Assembly (NCBI GenBank): GCA_031310005.1
Contig: CM062385.1
Coordinates: 682,001-746,000 of the forward strand
DNA length: 64,000 nt
Reading direction: 5' to 3'
From: Dactylellina haptotyla
Taxonomy: Eukaryota; Ascomycota; Orbiliomycetes; Orbiliales; Orbiliaceae
Of this stretch, positions 1 through 11,274 are shown in pieces (the stretch's first letter is position 1; every line of letters starts with the position of its first letter). The notes under the pieces were generated by a model. It was not told the origin of the DNA, searched no databases, and saw nothing but the letters and a program-made list of their open reading frames with translations. A program made the position numbers and the translations under genes.

Positions 1-3000
1 CACGGAGGGTATATCTGTTCCAAAAATGGGCGCTGCTGCGAGCTCTCGCGAGCTACCAGAAAATACTCATGGGGAATTCAGGAACCCGATATCCGCTGGT
101 AACTGGATTTCTTTTCTGGTAATTTTAAATTTTCGAATTTCAACTTTTTTCTCTCTCGCTTCTAATTAGAATAATTACTAGCTTTCGAAGCTTTCGAGCT
201 TGGGTAATTTAACTATTTCAATTATGAACAGCTGTAGCTCCCAGCTCCAGCTCCAAGCTCTCCACTTTCGAAATTCAAGAAGCTCCGTAGCCGGACCATT
301 TCCCCTTTCTAATTTTCTGGGATCCGAAAAGCTCGAGGCTTTACGTGTAATTTACGTTCGTGACCGGTCATACGCTGTTAACAGCTGTTCTCCTTGAAAA
401 GATCATATCGAATGACCGGTTTGTACAACTTGTAATTTGAGTATCACGGCGGAGTGGTGTGCACGTATATACATTTTCCTGTCCGATGATTTCATAATTC
501 TACGACATCGGAAGCCGATATTGACGAGATTTAAGGATTCTTTTTCCAATTGACTCTCCGATCTCGCAGGAACTTGTCAAAGAGGAGTGAATATATTGGA
601 AGAATTATGTACTTTTTATTTTTTATTTCTGCTTTTTGTGGAACGAATGGAACCTCATTTTTTGATCCTGATCACATTTCTCATGCGATGCGCTGTACTG
701 TGCTGTAGCGCACTGTAGTGTGATAACGCACCCCCGTTTGCAAAGCTAAGAGCTTAATACCCACAGTATTAATTGTCCGCCCATCATGCAATTCGTAGGG
801 GTGTGTTCACGCCAGGGAAAGGGTAAAAAAAAAAAACGAAAAAATAAAAGTAAGCTTCATCTAGTCGGATTCGAGTATTCCATTCTTGCAGCGAGCCTGT
901 GCATGTCCCGTGTGTAGAGGCAGCAAAGGAAAGGGAAGGGGAAGGCAGCTAGCTCGCAGGGGCGGTCGAGGGGTGCCAACGCATCACGACCGGACTTCCG
1001 GTAACGTATCGTAGCAGGCTTATACTCGCCCGGGTCATATTAGTCTAAGCCTTAAATCGCTAAACCTAGCTAACGAACGGAAAATCACAAGAAAGCAAAA
1101 GGGATCGAGAGGTATAACAATAAGCCTATTTTCACTAAGGTTAAACCATTAACGTTAATCATGTCATGTCATGGGTGGGAAACCCCGCAAGCAAGGCGAC
1201 GGGGTCCATCGAGCGAAAAAGAATGCAAGTCGACGACTCGCTGACCAACCAGGTTTTCACACGAGTCTGCAGGTCAAGTGGGGATGTGATGCAAATGGGA
1301 AGATGCGAGCGCCGCCTTTGGGCCCTTTCTGGTGTTTAATGAACCAGAAAAATGGGGATGGAGAGATAGCGTCGGTACCAGTGATGGTGCTGCGTTGCTG
1401 CGGTGGTACCTACTCAGGTGATGATGGATGATCTGGGAGGGAGAATTCGATCGCCAACCATTACGTTCTGCAGTTGACCCCCCTCACATTCTCTTTTTTT
1501 TAACTTTTACTTTTGGGGTGGGCCTCGCCTCGCCTTATCGCATTGCAGGAGATGTTCCTCGCCTTTTTTTAATTTTCGAAGAGCAAGATTACCTTGACGA
1601 GCGAGGGCGAAATGCAAGGACGGCAAGGTGAGGGGTACGTTGGCCTTCATCGATGGGGTGAATTGTGCAGGAAGAGATAGTACGGGATGCTATAGTGTGG
1701 GGTCCTTACCCTCCCGACCGTTTTGACGGTAGTGTATCGTTTGCGAGGGATGGCAGAACGTGACTTGGGTGGGTTGTGCCGTGTGGTAGCGATACATTTT
1801 AGAGTGGATTATTAGAGTAGAATAGAATATAGTTTAGCGGAACCCGCAGGTTTTGTGATCAGGGAGACCGGTTGACAACTCATCACGGTGGGATGGGTTA
1901 TTATACTATTTTATTACACAGGAGCTCAGGGAGTGTATACGTAGATACGTATATGGGAGATGTATTCACTTGTGATCACGGGTGGGGCGTCTTTTGGAAT
2001 CTCCGCGTGGCATTAATTTTTTTTATACGGGTTCGTAGGATTTAGGGCTTCGACTGGACCTACTCGATGGGTGAAGCCGCAGGGTAAGCGGAAAAGGTTA
2101 AATTTTGTGCTGACTGCGGCGTCGGTGCGGCAGATATGCACATAATACTGGTTTGACGTACGTTAAATTTACTCTTATTTTATTGATCGATTGGCAGCGA
2201 TGATTTCTTGCGAGTGACGCAACGAAAAGAATTTAAAAAAGCGGGAGAAAAAATGGCGCCATGGGGGAGGATGTTCCGTGCGAGCGGCCTCTGCGCTGGT
2301 CACATATCATATGATCACCATCGCCGTGGCGGCCCAAATCAGAGATTCATTTTTTATTATTTTCTCGACAATTGTGTGTGGGAAAGTGTGTGCATGTGGA
2401 CAGAATGTACCGGTACAACCTGGCTCAACAGAAAATACAGGCTGGGCGGTACCTGGCTATCGAGTACCCGACTTGCCTGTAGACGGTCTAGGTGGACAAG
2501 GAAGAGATCTTTGACAGGCCGGGGCTCCCTTATTCGCTGTTCCGTTTGCGAGGGGTGGAAAGGCTGGGTCGAGTTTACTGCGCATGCAGGCTGCAGGAAG
2601 CGGATGAAGGAATGAACAGATTCTATTCTAGTTTTCTTTTCTTCTGCGGCTTGACGGCAGCCGAAAGAAAAAACTCTTTGGTTCTTTGTTTCTCTGATCG
2701 ATTAGGATCAGAAAAGGGCGATTGATTGCAATTGTTTGCGGGAGTGGTGGTTAATGTCGGTCTTCTCAATTCTCATGCTCATTTCCGGAAGGTCTTGGAG
2801 GCGGAAAGAAAAGAAAGCAAGCTCGCAAACCTCCCAAACTCCCAACAGATGGATAGATAGCAGGAGATGAGATGAGATGAAGGGGGTGTAACAGCGTAAT
2901 CGCCAGCGTTTTGTCTGACTCTGCATGACATTTGACAAGTCAGATCAGACAGAGAAAAGTATTTATATTTTATTTGATAATTGGCCGGCCGGACGGTGGG

Positions 3001-3850
3001 CGCGCGCGAACAGACAGATCTGATGACGGTTGACCCGTTTGACAGACAGAAATAAGGGAATGAATATGATACGGAGCGTGAATAGCATAGCGGAGCACCC
3101 CTGAGGGGACCCCGGTCGGGATTGAAATCTCAGTGGAAAGGCGGGAGTTCTCGTCCTTCTGCGACCTTGCCTGGTTCTGCGGTCTTCCATGCGCATGCAG
3201 TGTGAAGGGAGACGGATACATGTATGATAGATACATACATACGTACATGCATCTAACGAGCTAACTAACTAACTCGATCAGAGGCCTCCCGTCCGGGCTA
3301 AGAAAGGAAGAAGGCGAGTTGGATAGTCGGACGGGGGCATATTCCTTTTTCTGGGCCGGCCTTTATAGCAGAACGGGGGCCCTGAGCTGCCTTCGTGCTA
3401 CCCTCCCTCTCCTTTTACTATATAGCCATCTCTTTGTTCTCCTCGCACGTTTACCTACCTACCTATCTATCTTTTAGCAGAGAATTCGGTGCAATTGTCG
3501 ACGGTCAATTGGAACAATCGCATTGGAGGAATTGGCGACAGGAACCGTTTCGAAACAAGGAAGCCCGGCAAACAGATACGACGAATCACAGCCCGCCGGC
3601 CTTAGCGCTCACTTCTGCCTGAACGAACACAGAATAGACCTCACCAGACTACCAGCTCGCCGTAGTCGCTACTATTGCGGTAATCGTTAGTGGCTCGCTG
3701 CTCGTGAAGTAATCGCTGGGGGACTAGCCGAGCTCATGACATTGCCCCTTCCCTCTCCGCCTCCCCTCCCCTCCTCCTCCTCCTCCTCTCCATCAACCTC
3801 TTCCTCCCCGCAGGAAGAGCCCTCCCTCGACTTCCCCCTCCCGCCGTTTA
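1..3850. other. Long intergenic region with short tandem repeats
   Basis: No open frame here has a recognisable domain, codon bias or splice structure, so I call no gene. The second half is rich in short direct repeats (GAGAT units near 2865-2880, CATA/CTAA units near 3228-3270, CTAC units near 3447-3470). The last 120 bases before the kinase start are almost pure pyrimidine, with a run of TCC triplets around 3765-3790, as is common in fungal 5' leaders. The region may hold the promoter and long leader of the downstream kinase. Confidence 0.5.
3755..3800 (+). promoter_or_regulatory. Pyrimidine-rich leader before the kinase gene
   Basis: A C/T tract with repeated TCC lies about 50-100 bases before the ATG at 3851. 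CT-rich stretches next to transcription starts are typical of highly used fungal promoters. The exact start of transcription cannot be read from sequence. Confidence 0.4.
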
Positions 3851-6481
3851 ATGCGATTCAACTGTTCCTGCATGGCATTCCCGTCCAAGTCCACAGGTAG
3901 CCTGCCCGCCTCTGCCAGAGACGGCGGGCCCAGCACCAGCCGCTCCAGCTTTTTCAACCGTATAAAAAAGGGCCTCCACAAGGACAAATCGGCCCGCGAC
4001 AACCTCCCCGACAACCTCAACAATACCTCTTCTTCCGCTCCTCCCCAGAACCCTCCCCCGAGTAACGGCGCCGGCAATGGAGCCAGCAACGGAGCCTCCA
4101 ACGGGCCCTCTAATGGTGCGAAGCCCTCCAAAAACGGCGCCCTAGAGCCTCTGCAGAAACCCGAGAACGCACGTCGGGTCACCGCAGACGGCGCCCTCGC
4201 CTCGCCCACCACCGCCGCCGTCCCCTCCGGCGCCCTGCAGCGCTCCTCGTCCCAGCGCAGGCCCAACCCCAAAGATGACAATATCAAGCCCGCCGGCCGG
4301 GTGGACAGCGAGAAGCGCGAGAACCTGCGCGAGATCAGACCCTCCCGCCAGGAGCAGCGCGCCCTGTCCACCGACCCCAAGCGCCTGCAACGGTTGTCCG
4401 GCCAGAACTTCGAGTACAGACACACCTCAACCTCCCTCGCCAGCCCCAAAACCAGCGCTATTGATATGTACGGTGTCGGTCCCAGAGGGACGAACGCATC
4501 TCTCCGCAGTCCTCGCGCCACCGTCACTTCCATCCTCGATCCCCGTTCGTCCGGCCGTCTCGACAATCATCAGCAACCTCCCCTCTCCCCAGCGACGGAC
4601 ATCAACTCCTCCAACTTCTACGAGGAAGACGAGCACTACCAGGAGATGATCCAAGAAGAGCTCGAATGGCGCTGGATCCTCAACCTCTCCATGCACTTCC
4701 GCGAGCGCGCCGATCGTGAGAAGTTCTTCGTTACCTACGCCGAATCCCCCACCGTCCGCCACCGCCTCACCGTCTCCTGTGACTACCGAAACGCCAAACC
4801 GGGCACCCTCGAAGATGAACTCAAACACATCCAGTTCCAGCAGAAGAAATCCGCCCGAATCTACGAAGAAGTCCGCGACTCCCTCTTCGAAATCCAGTTC
4901 TACCCGACTATCACAAATCTCAAACTCGAAACCAAGGATGGCCGTCTGCACGTCCACGTCAACGAGGACATCAACGAAATCATCCACTACCCGCACATGA
5001 ACCTCATTCGCCACCTCCACTGCGACATCTACCAGGAATCAGAACTCGACTTTGACTACCACCTCTCCGGCTTCGTCTACAAAGTCCGCCACGGGGACAA
5101 AGTATTCATCAAAAAGGAAATCCCAGGACAAGACACCATCGACGAATTTCTCTACGAGGTCAACGCATTACACAAACTACGGCACTCCACGAGCGTCATC
5201 AAATTCGGCGGGCTGGTCGTGGACGACAAGCGACGACACGTAAAAGGGCTGTTAATCTCCTACGCGCCGAACGGATCCCTCATCGATGTTATTTACAACG
5301 AACGCGGAAATTTACCCTGGAAACGACGGGAACTGTGGGCGCGCCAGATCGTGGCGGGGTTATCTGAGATCCACGAGGAAGGTTTCGTGCAGGGGGATTT
5401 CACAATGTCGAATATGGTGCTCGACTCGAATAATGACGTTAAGATTATCGATATCAACAGGCGAGGGTGTCCGATTGGCTGGGAGCCGCCGGAGATCAAG
5501 GGTCTTATTGAAAGCCAGCAGCGCATCGGCATGTTCATCGGAGTTAAGAGCGATGTGTACCAGCTGGGTATGGTGCTTTGGGGATTGGTGTACCAGGTTG
5601 ACGAGCCCGAGTCTGCCGCCAAACCGCTGAATATGGATGATGCACCTGAGGAGGTACCCGAGTATTTCAAGAGGATTGTGACGGCCTGTCTGAGCGACGA
5701 ACCCAGGGACCGGCCGTCGGCGAAGGAACTATTGTATAGATTCCCGGAGTTGGAGGTGGAGCACCACCATCATAGTACGCACCCGATCGATGTCGTCGTC
5801 GGTGACGGGCAGGTCGTGCACGTGAGTTCGAGTTCGAGCAGAGGGTCCCCGACGAGTTTGAGAATAAACGCACGGAACGGGGTGAGAATGCCTCTGCTCG
5901 CCGATAATTTCGTGGATAGTCCCTCGGCTATGACACCCGCTATGTCCCGTCCATTCGACAACCTAAATGGAATGGTTAACGGGTTTGGAAACGGGTTTAC
6001 CGGAGAGTTTGGGAACCACGGGGAGAGAAATGGAGCTCACTTGGATAGTCCGTTCAGCAGTCCGCCGAGAGGAGGACCGCCTTCGTCGCAGTATATACCC
6101 GAAAGCCCCGCCACCGATATTGTCAGCAGCCCGCCGATAAAAGACGACGGAGAGTTCCAGTGGGAAGGGTATAAGATCGAACAGATTGCGAATCCAGAGG
6201 CTTCGGACGAGCACGATATGCCTATGACGTTCCGAATAGAGAGTCTCGAGGACGCGCGGAGGGAAATTGCGAATAGCATTTCCTCGCAGAGAGGGTCCAA
6301 GCGCTTTTCAAGGTCGTCCGCAGCGAGTGTGGATGCGCAGATACCGGACACCGCGTCTATCGGGGAGAAAACTGCACGGCCACCGCCGCAGCTGCTACCC
6401 CCGTTTGGAAGACTGGATTCCGCGGGGACGTTGGACTTCGAGACGCCGAGTGAGGAGTTCCCACCGTCACTGAGGAAGTGA
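3851..6481 (+). CDS. Protein kinase-like protein, 876 aa, intronless
   Basis: A single open frame. The first 270 residues are low-complexity (Ser/Pro/Asn/Gly, with NG-rich repeats around residues 74-98). Next comes a fungal-specific region with the motif EELEWRWILNLSMHF, then a kinase domain at about 405-640. Key residues are recognisable but unusual: the ATP-binding lysine is in VFIKKE near residue 419, the catalytic loop is VQGDFTMSN in place of HRDxxxxN (Asp and Asn kept), the metal-binding Asp is in DINRRG instead of DFG, and an APE-like WEPPE follows. The ending KELLYRFPELE fits kinase subdomain XI. The C-terminal 240 residues are disordered. It could be an active atypical Ser/Thr kinase or a pseudokinase; its substrate is unknown. 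The first ATG of the frame is used, but Met9 is also possible. Confidence 0.85.
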   Translation: MRFNCSCMAFPSKSTGSLPASARDGGPSTSRSSFFNRIKKGLHKDKSARDNLPDNLNNTSSSAPPQNPPPSNGAGNGASNGASNGPSNGAKPSKNGALEPLQKPENARRVTADGALASPTTAAVPSGALQRSSSQRRPNPKDDNIKPAGRVDSEKRENLREIRPSRQEQRALSTDPKRLQRLSGQNFEYRHTSTSLASPKTSAIDMYGVGPRGTNASLRSPRATVTSILDPRSSGRLDNHQQPPLSPATDINSSNFYEEDEHYQEMIQEELEWRWILNLSMHFRERADREKFFVTYAESPTVRHRLTVSCDYRNAKPGTLEDELKHIQFQQKKSARIYEEVRDSLFEIQFYPTITNLKLETKDGRLHVHVNEDINEIIHYPHMNLIRHLHCDIYQESELDFDYHLSGFVYKVRHGDKVFIKKEIPGQDTIDEFLYEVNALHKLRHSTSVIKFGGLVVDDKRRHVKGLLISYAPNGSLIDVIYNERGNLPWKRRELWARQIVAGLSEIHEEGFVQGDFTMSNMVLDSNNDVKIIDINRRGCPIGWEPPEIKGLIESQQRIGMFIGVKSDVYQLGMVLWGLVYQVDEPESAAKPLNMDDAPEEVPEYFKRIVTACLSDEPRDRPSAKELLYRFPELEVEHHHHSTHPIDVVVGDGQVVHVSSSSSRGSPTSLRINARNGVRMPLLADNFVDSPSAMTPAMSRPFDNLNGMVNGFGNGFTGEFGNHGERNGAHLDSPFSSPPRGGPPSSQYIPESPATDIVSSPPIKDDGEFQWEGYKIEQIANPEASDEHDMPMTFRIESLEDARREIANSISSQRGSKRFSRSSAASVDAQIPDTASIGEKTARPPPQLLPPFGRLDSAGTLDFETPSEEFPPSLRK

Positions 6482-8883
6482 TGTTGGCTCTTGAGAGTCG
6501 CCTAAGCTAACTACGACAGCTTTATTTATATCTATTTCTTCTTTCATATCTTTGGCATTATTTTTTCCCCCTGATACTATAGACTTTTTAATCCCTCTCT
6601 GCTTGGGCATAACATTACAAAACACTTTCCTTCCATTGTCATTTCCGGATGAATAGCATGTACGATTTTTTATACGGGAGGATCTGGAGCACATTTTTAT
6701 CATCTGTTTATCATTTTTCATCACTTCTACTTAACTATTTACTTTACTACCTTTGTAAACGAATTTCATAGAAGGATTTCCTACTTTTTCAATGTTTGTT
6801 TTTTATATTTGTATCGAGCTGGTGGTAGCGAATGTTTGGATAACTATTTTTTTTCTCCCGGTTCACTCTTTTTGGTTTTCTGTGTTTACTATGGAGTTCT
6901 TAGTGATTTTCTTTGAGAGGGTATTTCGTGTATGTAGTTGCAAAGTTTTATAGTTGAGAGTTTCTCAACTATTGGATTTGTTCAATCTCATAAAAAAAGG
7001 GCGGGTTTGTCTTTTTGATGGAATTCAAATATCTGGGAACCAATGCCAGTTCCGCGTAGCCCCGTTCGAAGTGATTCCTTATACCGATGCCAATGGCCCG
7101 CATTTCTACAGCTACAGCACAGTCGCGGCTGAATGCTCAAGCGGGACTGCTTATTCTAGGCATAAATTGCTCCGTCTCTCTCACAAAAGAGGATATGAAG
7201 AGCTCGCATCAGGGTCGGTTAGAATGAGTATCAATTCTTTCACCCGTGATGAGGTGCTGTTCAGAGAAGAAAGGTACTAACGCGGAGGCTCGACTTACCG
7301 GTTCGTAACATATCCAACGTTGCAGCCGGCTATTATTTTCTCTGTAAACGTATATCGAGCAGAAGTTGCATATCCCTCCATGGGAAAACATAAATGTCCA
7401 TTTGGAAATGTACATGGGATTTAGTGAGACAGAAAATCGCTTCAGGCCGATTCGGATAACTGTATAAACTACTTCCCGTTCAGTTGAGCTTAGCTTTCGT
7501 TTGCGATGTTCAATCCTAATCTGAATTGTGTAAGTGCTACTATTTGGTCTGGAAATGGCTTCAAAACGCGGACGAGCAATCGATTGGAAGTAACGGTTCC
7601 TGGGGTTAGATTGATATTTTGCGGGAGATGTGTCGTTAGCAGGATTAGAGTTCGAGACAAGATTAGAGCGCAATTGGTATACTAAACTAGAAGCTAGCAC
7701 TTTGTAGACGCGTCGACGGTCTTGATCTTTCGTTTTTATTTCACATATCTATTGTTATTTAGTCTCTGGTTACAACACCAGTTGCTAAGGTATACCTTTG
7801 AAAATGCAACACAGTGAAAATTTCACTCTTGTATTTATTGAAGAGACTTTAGAACGAGGGAAACAGGACGAAGCAAGACCGATGCGTTACTATTTCCAAG
7901 GAGATGCGAATCTGATAAGATGATAACACCTTTAGGTAGCCTTTTGGGTAGCATTAGTCTCGAAAACCCGGTTAGACGGAGAACGACATATTTAGGACGA
8001 GGCTCCAAACCAGGAACTAGCTAAGCGAACTCGGGTAGCGAGCGCATCCAGCAGCTTAACGCAAGCCCAAACAGCAGGTCCAATCGGAACGAAAGATGCC
8101 AGATAATTGGCATTAATCCGAGCCAGGTTACACAGCTGTACAGGGAAAGGGTATGCACAAGTATGCAGAGATACAGAGCTGACGGGCTGTCGAGGGTTGT
8201 CGAGACACCCGTTTGTAGGATTTTGTACCGATAGGAGTTAAGAAACTCCGGGGTGTGGTATCACCTGAGCTGAGATATTTCGAGCAAGCAGGCAAAAACA
8301 GCGGAAAAGTATGTTCAAGGTGGTAAAGCGTTCGAATGGAGAAATGTCCTGTCCGAAAGGCGGTACCTCGACGCTCGAGCCAGGTGTCGACAGCCAAGAT
8401 GGGCGTGGCATAAGCGACGATACTACGATGTTTTCTCCCAGTTTGGCAGAATACGGCGCTCGGAACGCAACAACATCCTGCTTTGGCATATTTTAATCGA
8501 TAAGGTAGTACCTATCGAGATATGATACCGTCCCGGGATATATCGATACAAAATCTGCGGATGCGTAGGCAAGAACCCGGATAAGGCAGTGATCTGTTTA
8601 CAATCTCTCAGATGGACATTCGTGTATAAATTGACCCTGCTGCGGACGTTCGTTCAGAATTTTTTTAAATCCCCAGGGTTCCTGCTCACTATTAGCCTAC
8701 AGCATACCATCAAAGGCTTTGGAATCCAATACACTTGTATAATTTTCTTCGTTCTTCGATTACCTTTCGCTCCACTCCACTCTCATTCATTTCCAACTTG
8801 GACACCAGCCCATTCTTTTTTCGACCCTTCGGTTTTATTTCGCTCCTTGAATATCGTGCTTCCTGTCGGAAATTAAAGACAAA
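6482..8883. other. Intergenic region, no gene seen
   Basis: It begins with the AT-rich 3' flank of the kinase gene. The longest open frame (minus strand, 7209-7700) shows no domain and no codon bias and is interrupted in every plausible spliced form, so it is left out. The last 250 bases are the likely promoter of the secreted protein gene at 8884. Confidence 0.5.
8625..8630 (+). promoter_or_regulatory. Possible TATA box
   Basis: TATAAA lies about 255 bases before the start codon of the small secreted protein gene. The distance implies a leader of roughly 200 bases. It is a short motif in AT-rich DNA, so this is tentative. Confidence 0.3.
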
Positions 8884-9334
8884 ATGCAACTTACACAGGT
8901 CACCATTGTCGTCTTTTTGGCGCTCGCAGGGTACGTATCTCCATGCTAAAACTTTCTCCAGAAGTTAGTCTAATGAAGGCATATGTAGATACTCTGCCGC
9001 CGCTCCCGCTCCTAGGTTTTTCGGCAATGTGAACACCGCAAAGCCAGGCGTGAAACCAACTTGGTTCAGAACAGGGAATTTCAAGCCAAAAGCCGCTAAG
9101 CGTGCCTTTCTCGGGGCCTTCAATCCAAGCAGCTTCAATGCAAACGGCACACCCGCAAAACCCGCACCCGCAAAACCCACACCTGCAAAACCCACACCTG
9201 CGAAAGCCGCACCTGCACCTGCAAAAGCCGAACCCGCGAAAGCCACACCTGCAGCTGCGAAGCCTTCCGCTAAGGGTGGGCTCTTAGGTGGCTTTTCTCC
9301 ATGGAGGAGCTTCCATGGCAATAAGCAAGCCTAA
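8884..9334 (+). CDS. Small secreted PAK-repeat protein, 130 aa
   Basis: Two exons: 8884-8930 and 8989-9334. The 58-nt intron has GTACGT, a CTAAT branch-like site and TAG. Exon 1 encodes only the start of a signal peptide (MQLTQVTIVVFLALAG); exon 2 completes it, with likely cleavage after YSAA. The mature part has a dibasic KR near residue 54 that a Kex2-like protease could cut. It then carries a run of PAK pentapeptides (TPAKP, APAKP and variants) over about residues 74-115, encoded by 15-nt DNA repeats. There is no cysteine. It is probably exported and cell-wall associated or processed; function unknown. The intron position and phase match the next gene at 10580, suggesting a shared origin or exon shuffling of the signal-peptide exon. 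Confidence 0.75.
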
Positions 9335-9464
9335 GCTTTTGCAACGAGATTTTTCATATGTTAACCGGAGTTGATCATTTTTGGGTGCCTTTTTTTCTTT
9401 TCTCTTTCCTCGTGTTCTTGTATCCTTTCCTTCTTCCTTCTTCCTTCTTTTTGTTTGGAGAATA

Positions 9465-9932
9465 GGCGTTAGCAAAAAAGATATAGAAAGGGTCGATTCG
9501 GCGTTCTCTCGATTTTCAAACGGTTCACAAAAAAGTTCAAAATGGTGTCAACGGTGTCAAAACGGTGTTTATTCGGTTTGCACGGGTTCCAAAAAATGGC
9601 GTTATGAGTTTGAAAAAGGATTTCTGTCTTCTATCTCCTCTTTTCTTCTTTTACAGGCGTTACCAGGATCTGGGAAAACTTGGGGATACCATCGGAGTTG
9701 GGAAAAGGTTTGCGAGGCGTTTATCTCGGAGTTCAAGGGGATATAGGCGTTATCAGGGTTTCGGAGTTCACGGACACGGCGTTATTGATATCAAGGCATG
9801 GCGTTTTTACGGTTCAAAGGCTACAGGCGTTCTATGGTTTCAAAGGTTTACAGGCGTTCTACGGTTTTACAAGGTTACAGGCGTTTTTGGGTTACTCGGG
9901 TTTTTAGAAGGCGTTTGGTTGATTTTGGCGTT
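9465..9932 (+). repeat. Degenerate GGCGTT minisatellite
   Basis: The hexamer GGCGTT occurs 13 times, always on this strand, at 9465, 9500, 9599, 9656, 9716, 9746, 9778, 9800, 9826, 9853, 9880, 9910 and 9927; one more copy is at 10061. In the core (9800-9910) the period is about 27 bases and the unit resembles TTACAGGCGTTCTAYGGTTT. Because 27 is a multiple of three, all three forward frames stay open across the core. This explains the overlapping open frames and argues against a real coding gene. Confidence 0.75.
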
Positions 9933-10579
9933 CTCTTGATCTTTCTTCTTGTTTTGTTTTCCGGCTGTCTTCTTTTCGTTGTCTTTATATGATAGATTGT
10001 TTCTTTTTGGGTATCGTTCGGGGCCGTCGGTTGCTTTCTTTATAGACTGTTTGGGAGTGTGGCGTTAGGAATAGAACAATCTGATTTATATAAACACTCG
10101 ATGTTGCAAAATCCCCAATTCGAAGATGTGACTATGATGGTATCCATTCTGAGATACATCAAACCATAATGATTTACTGATGATCTTATCTACAAACATT
10201 TTGAACCAGAAAGCATATGGAAATCAAGCGTGTAACCATTTATTCGAAAAGGGCGTTCACGTTCACAGCAGAGACCCCAATATCCGAGTTTTGTTCGAAA
10301 ATGGCATCCAAACCCAGAATGGGTTGCGTGCAAGCGACGTCTCGCTTCGACTTTGTGGAACCCGGGTTCTTTTCTGTTAAACTTGCCCCGAAGGTGATGG
10401 AAAGGTGGTATTCTGTGGATACATGGTCTTAATAAATTGAATTTATAATCACACAAGGTGTCTGGGCAAGTCAAAATGTATATCATGAGGGTATCGGTTA
10501 TATAGTTCGATCTTTTTCTTTTCTTTCTCCACCGTCATCCAACTACACCACATTCATTTTCAAAGAGAACTAGGGGAAG

Positions 10580-11274
10580 ATGCATTTGGCAAAAGCAATC
10601 ACTCTCGTTCTGAGCGTCGCGGGGTGAGTATTCGTATATTTAAACTTCATGGTCTGTATTTTCGGTTTTTAGTCGTATGTATTGACTGGTGTCGTATATA
10701 AAGTGCCGCAGTGGCGGTTGCCATTCCTGAGGAGCCAACGACGACCTGTCATGGCCAGAAGCTCGCTATTCGAGAGACTCCAGCAGCTCCATCGACCAGC
10801 TGCACCGGCGGGATGAAGCTTGTCAAGAAGGAAACTCCGACGACCAGTTGCCACGGAATGAAAATCAAAGCCAGGGAGACACCAGCCCCAGAGCCCACGA
10901 CTAGCTGCACTGGTGGAATGAAACTTGTAAAGAAGGAAACCCCGACGACTAGTTGCCATGGGATGAAGAAGATTAAGGCCAGGGAGACACCAGCTCCGGA
11001 GCCTACGACCAGCTGCCATGGAATGAAGAAGCTCAAGCCTAGGGATACGACCTTGACCAAAAGCTGCACAGGCATGAGGAAGCTTGCAGTCAGAGAGACT
11101 CCAGCGTCGGGGGCGAGCTCAGTGGAAACGGACAAGCCGGTTGCATTGCCTTCCAAGCCATGGGGGAAATGGCCGAAATGGAAGCAGGTTGATGGGAAGG
11201 AGGCACCGAGACCGGTTAGAAAGAGGCCCGAAGGAGCTGTACCTCCAAGACCTACGATTAGCAAGTTGCCATAG
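10580..11274 (+). CDS. Secreted Cys/Met repeat protein, 204 aa
   Basis: Two exons, 10580-10623 and 10704-11274, with an 80-nt GTGAGT...AAG intron at the same place (inside the signal peptide) and phase as in the gene at 8884. After the signal peptide (MHLAKAITLVLSVAGAAVA) come seven units of 15-20 residues, each with a single cysteine in the core TTSCHGM or TSCTGGM. Each unit ends in basic residues (KK, AR, PR, VR) and the next usually starts ETP. The tail (from about residue 145) is Pro/Lys/Arg-rich with one KR. The design resembles fungal precursors cut into several similar peptides, but the unit junctions are mostly not canonical Kex2 KR sites. Function is unknown; a secreted structural or signalling role is inference. 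Confidence 0.75.
10748..11100 (+). repeat. In-frame repeat array of the secreted protein
   Basis: About seven imperfect units of 45-60 bases encode the ETP-x-TTSC-(H/T)G-M repeats. Two unit types alternate (CHGM and CTGGM), and one pair of units is itself duplicated, which points to growth by unequal exchange. Confidence 0.7.

Noticed and set aside
7209-7700. A 163-codon minus-strand open frame
   Set aside because: No domain, no codon bias, composition like the flanking AT-rich DNA, and no homologue-like motif.
9565-9992. Overlapping open frames in all three forward phases
   Set aside because: They result from the 27-base GGCGTT minisatellite, whose period is a multiple of three, rather than from coding.
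10217-10432. A 71-codon frame with AETPISEFCSKM, loosely like the ETP..C..M units of the next gene
   Set aside because: Only one weak unit, no signal peptide, and the DNA is not alignable; the likeness may be chance.
10580-11274. Alpha-factor-like pheromone precursor
   Set aside because: The units lack the W-C...C-W pattern and canonical KR sites of ascomycete alpha pheromones.
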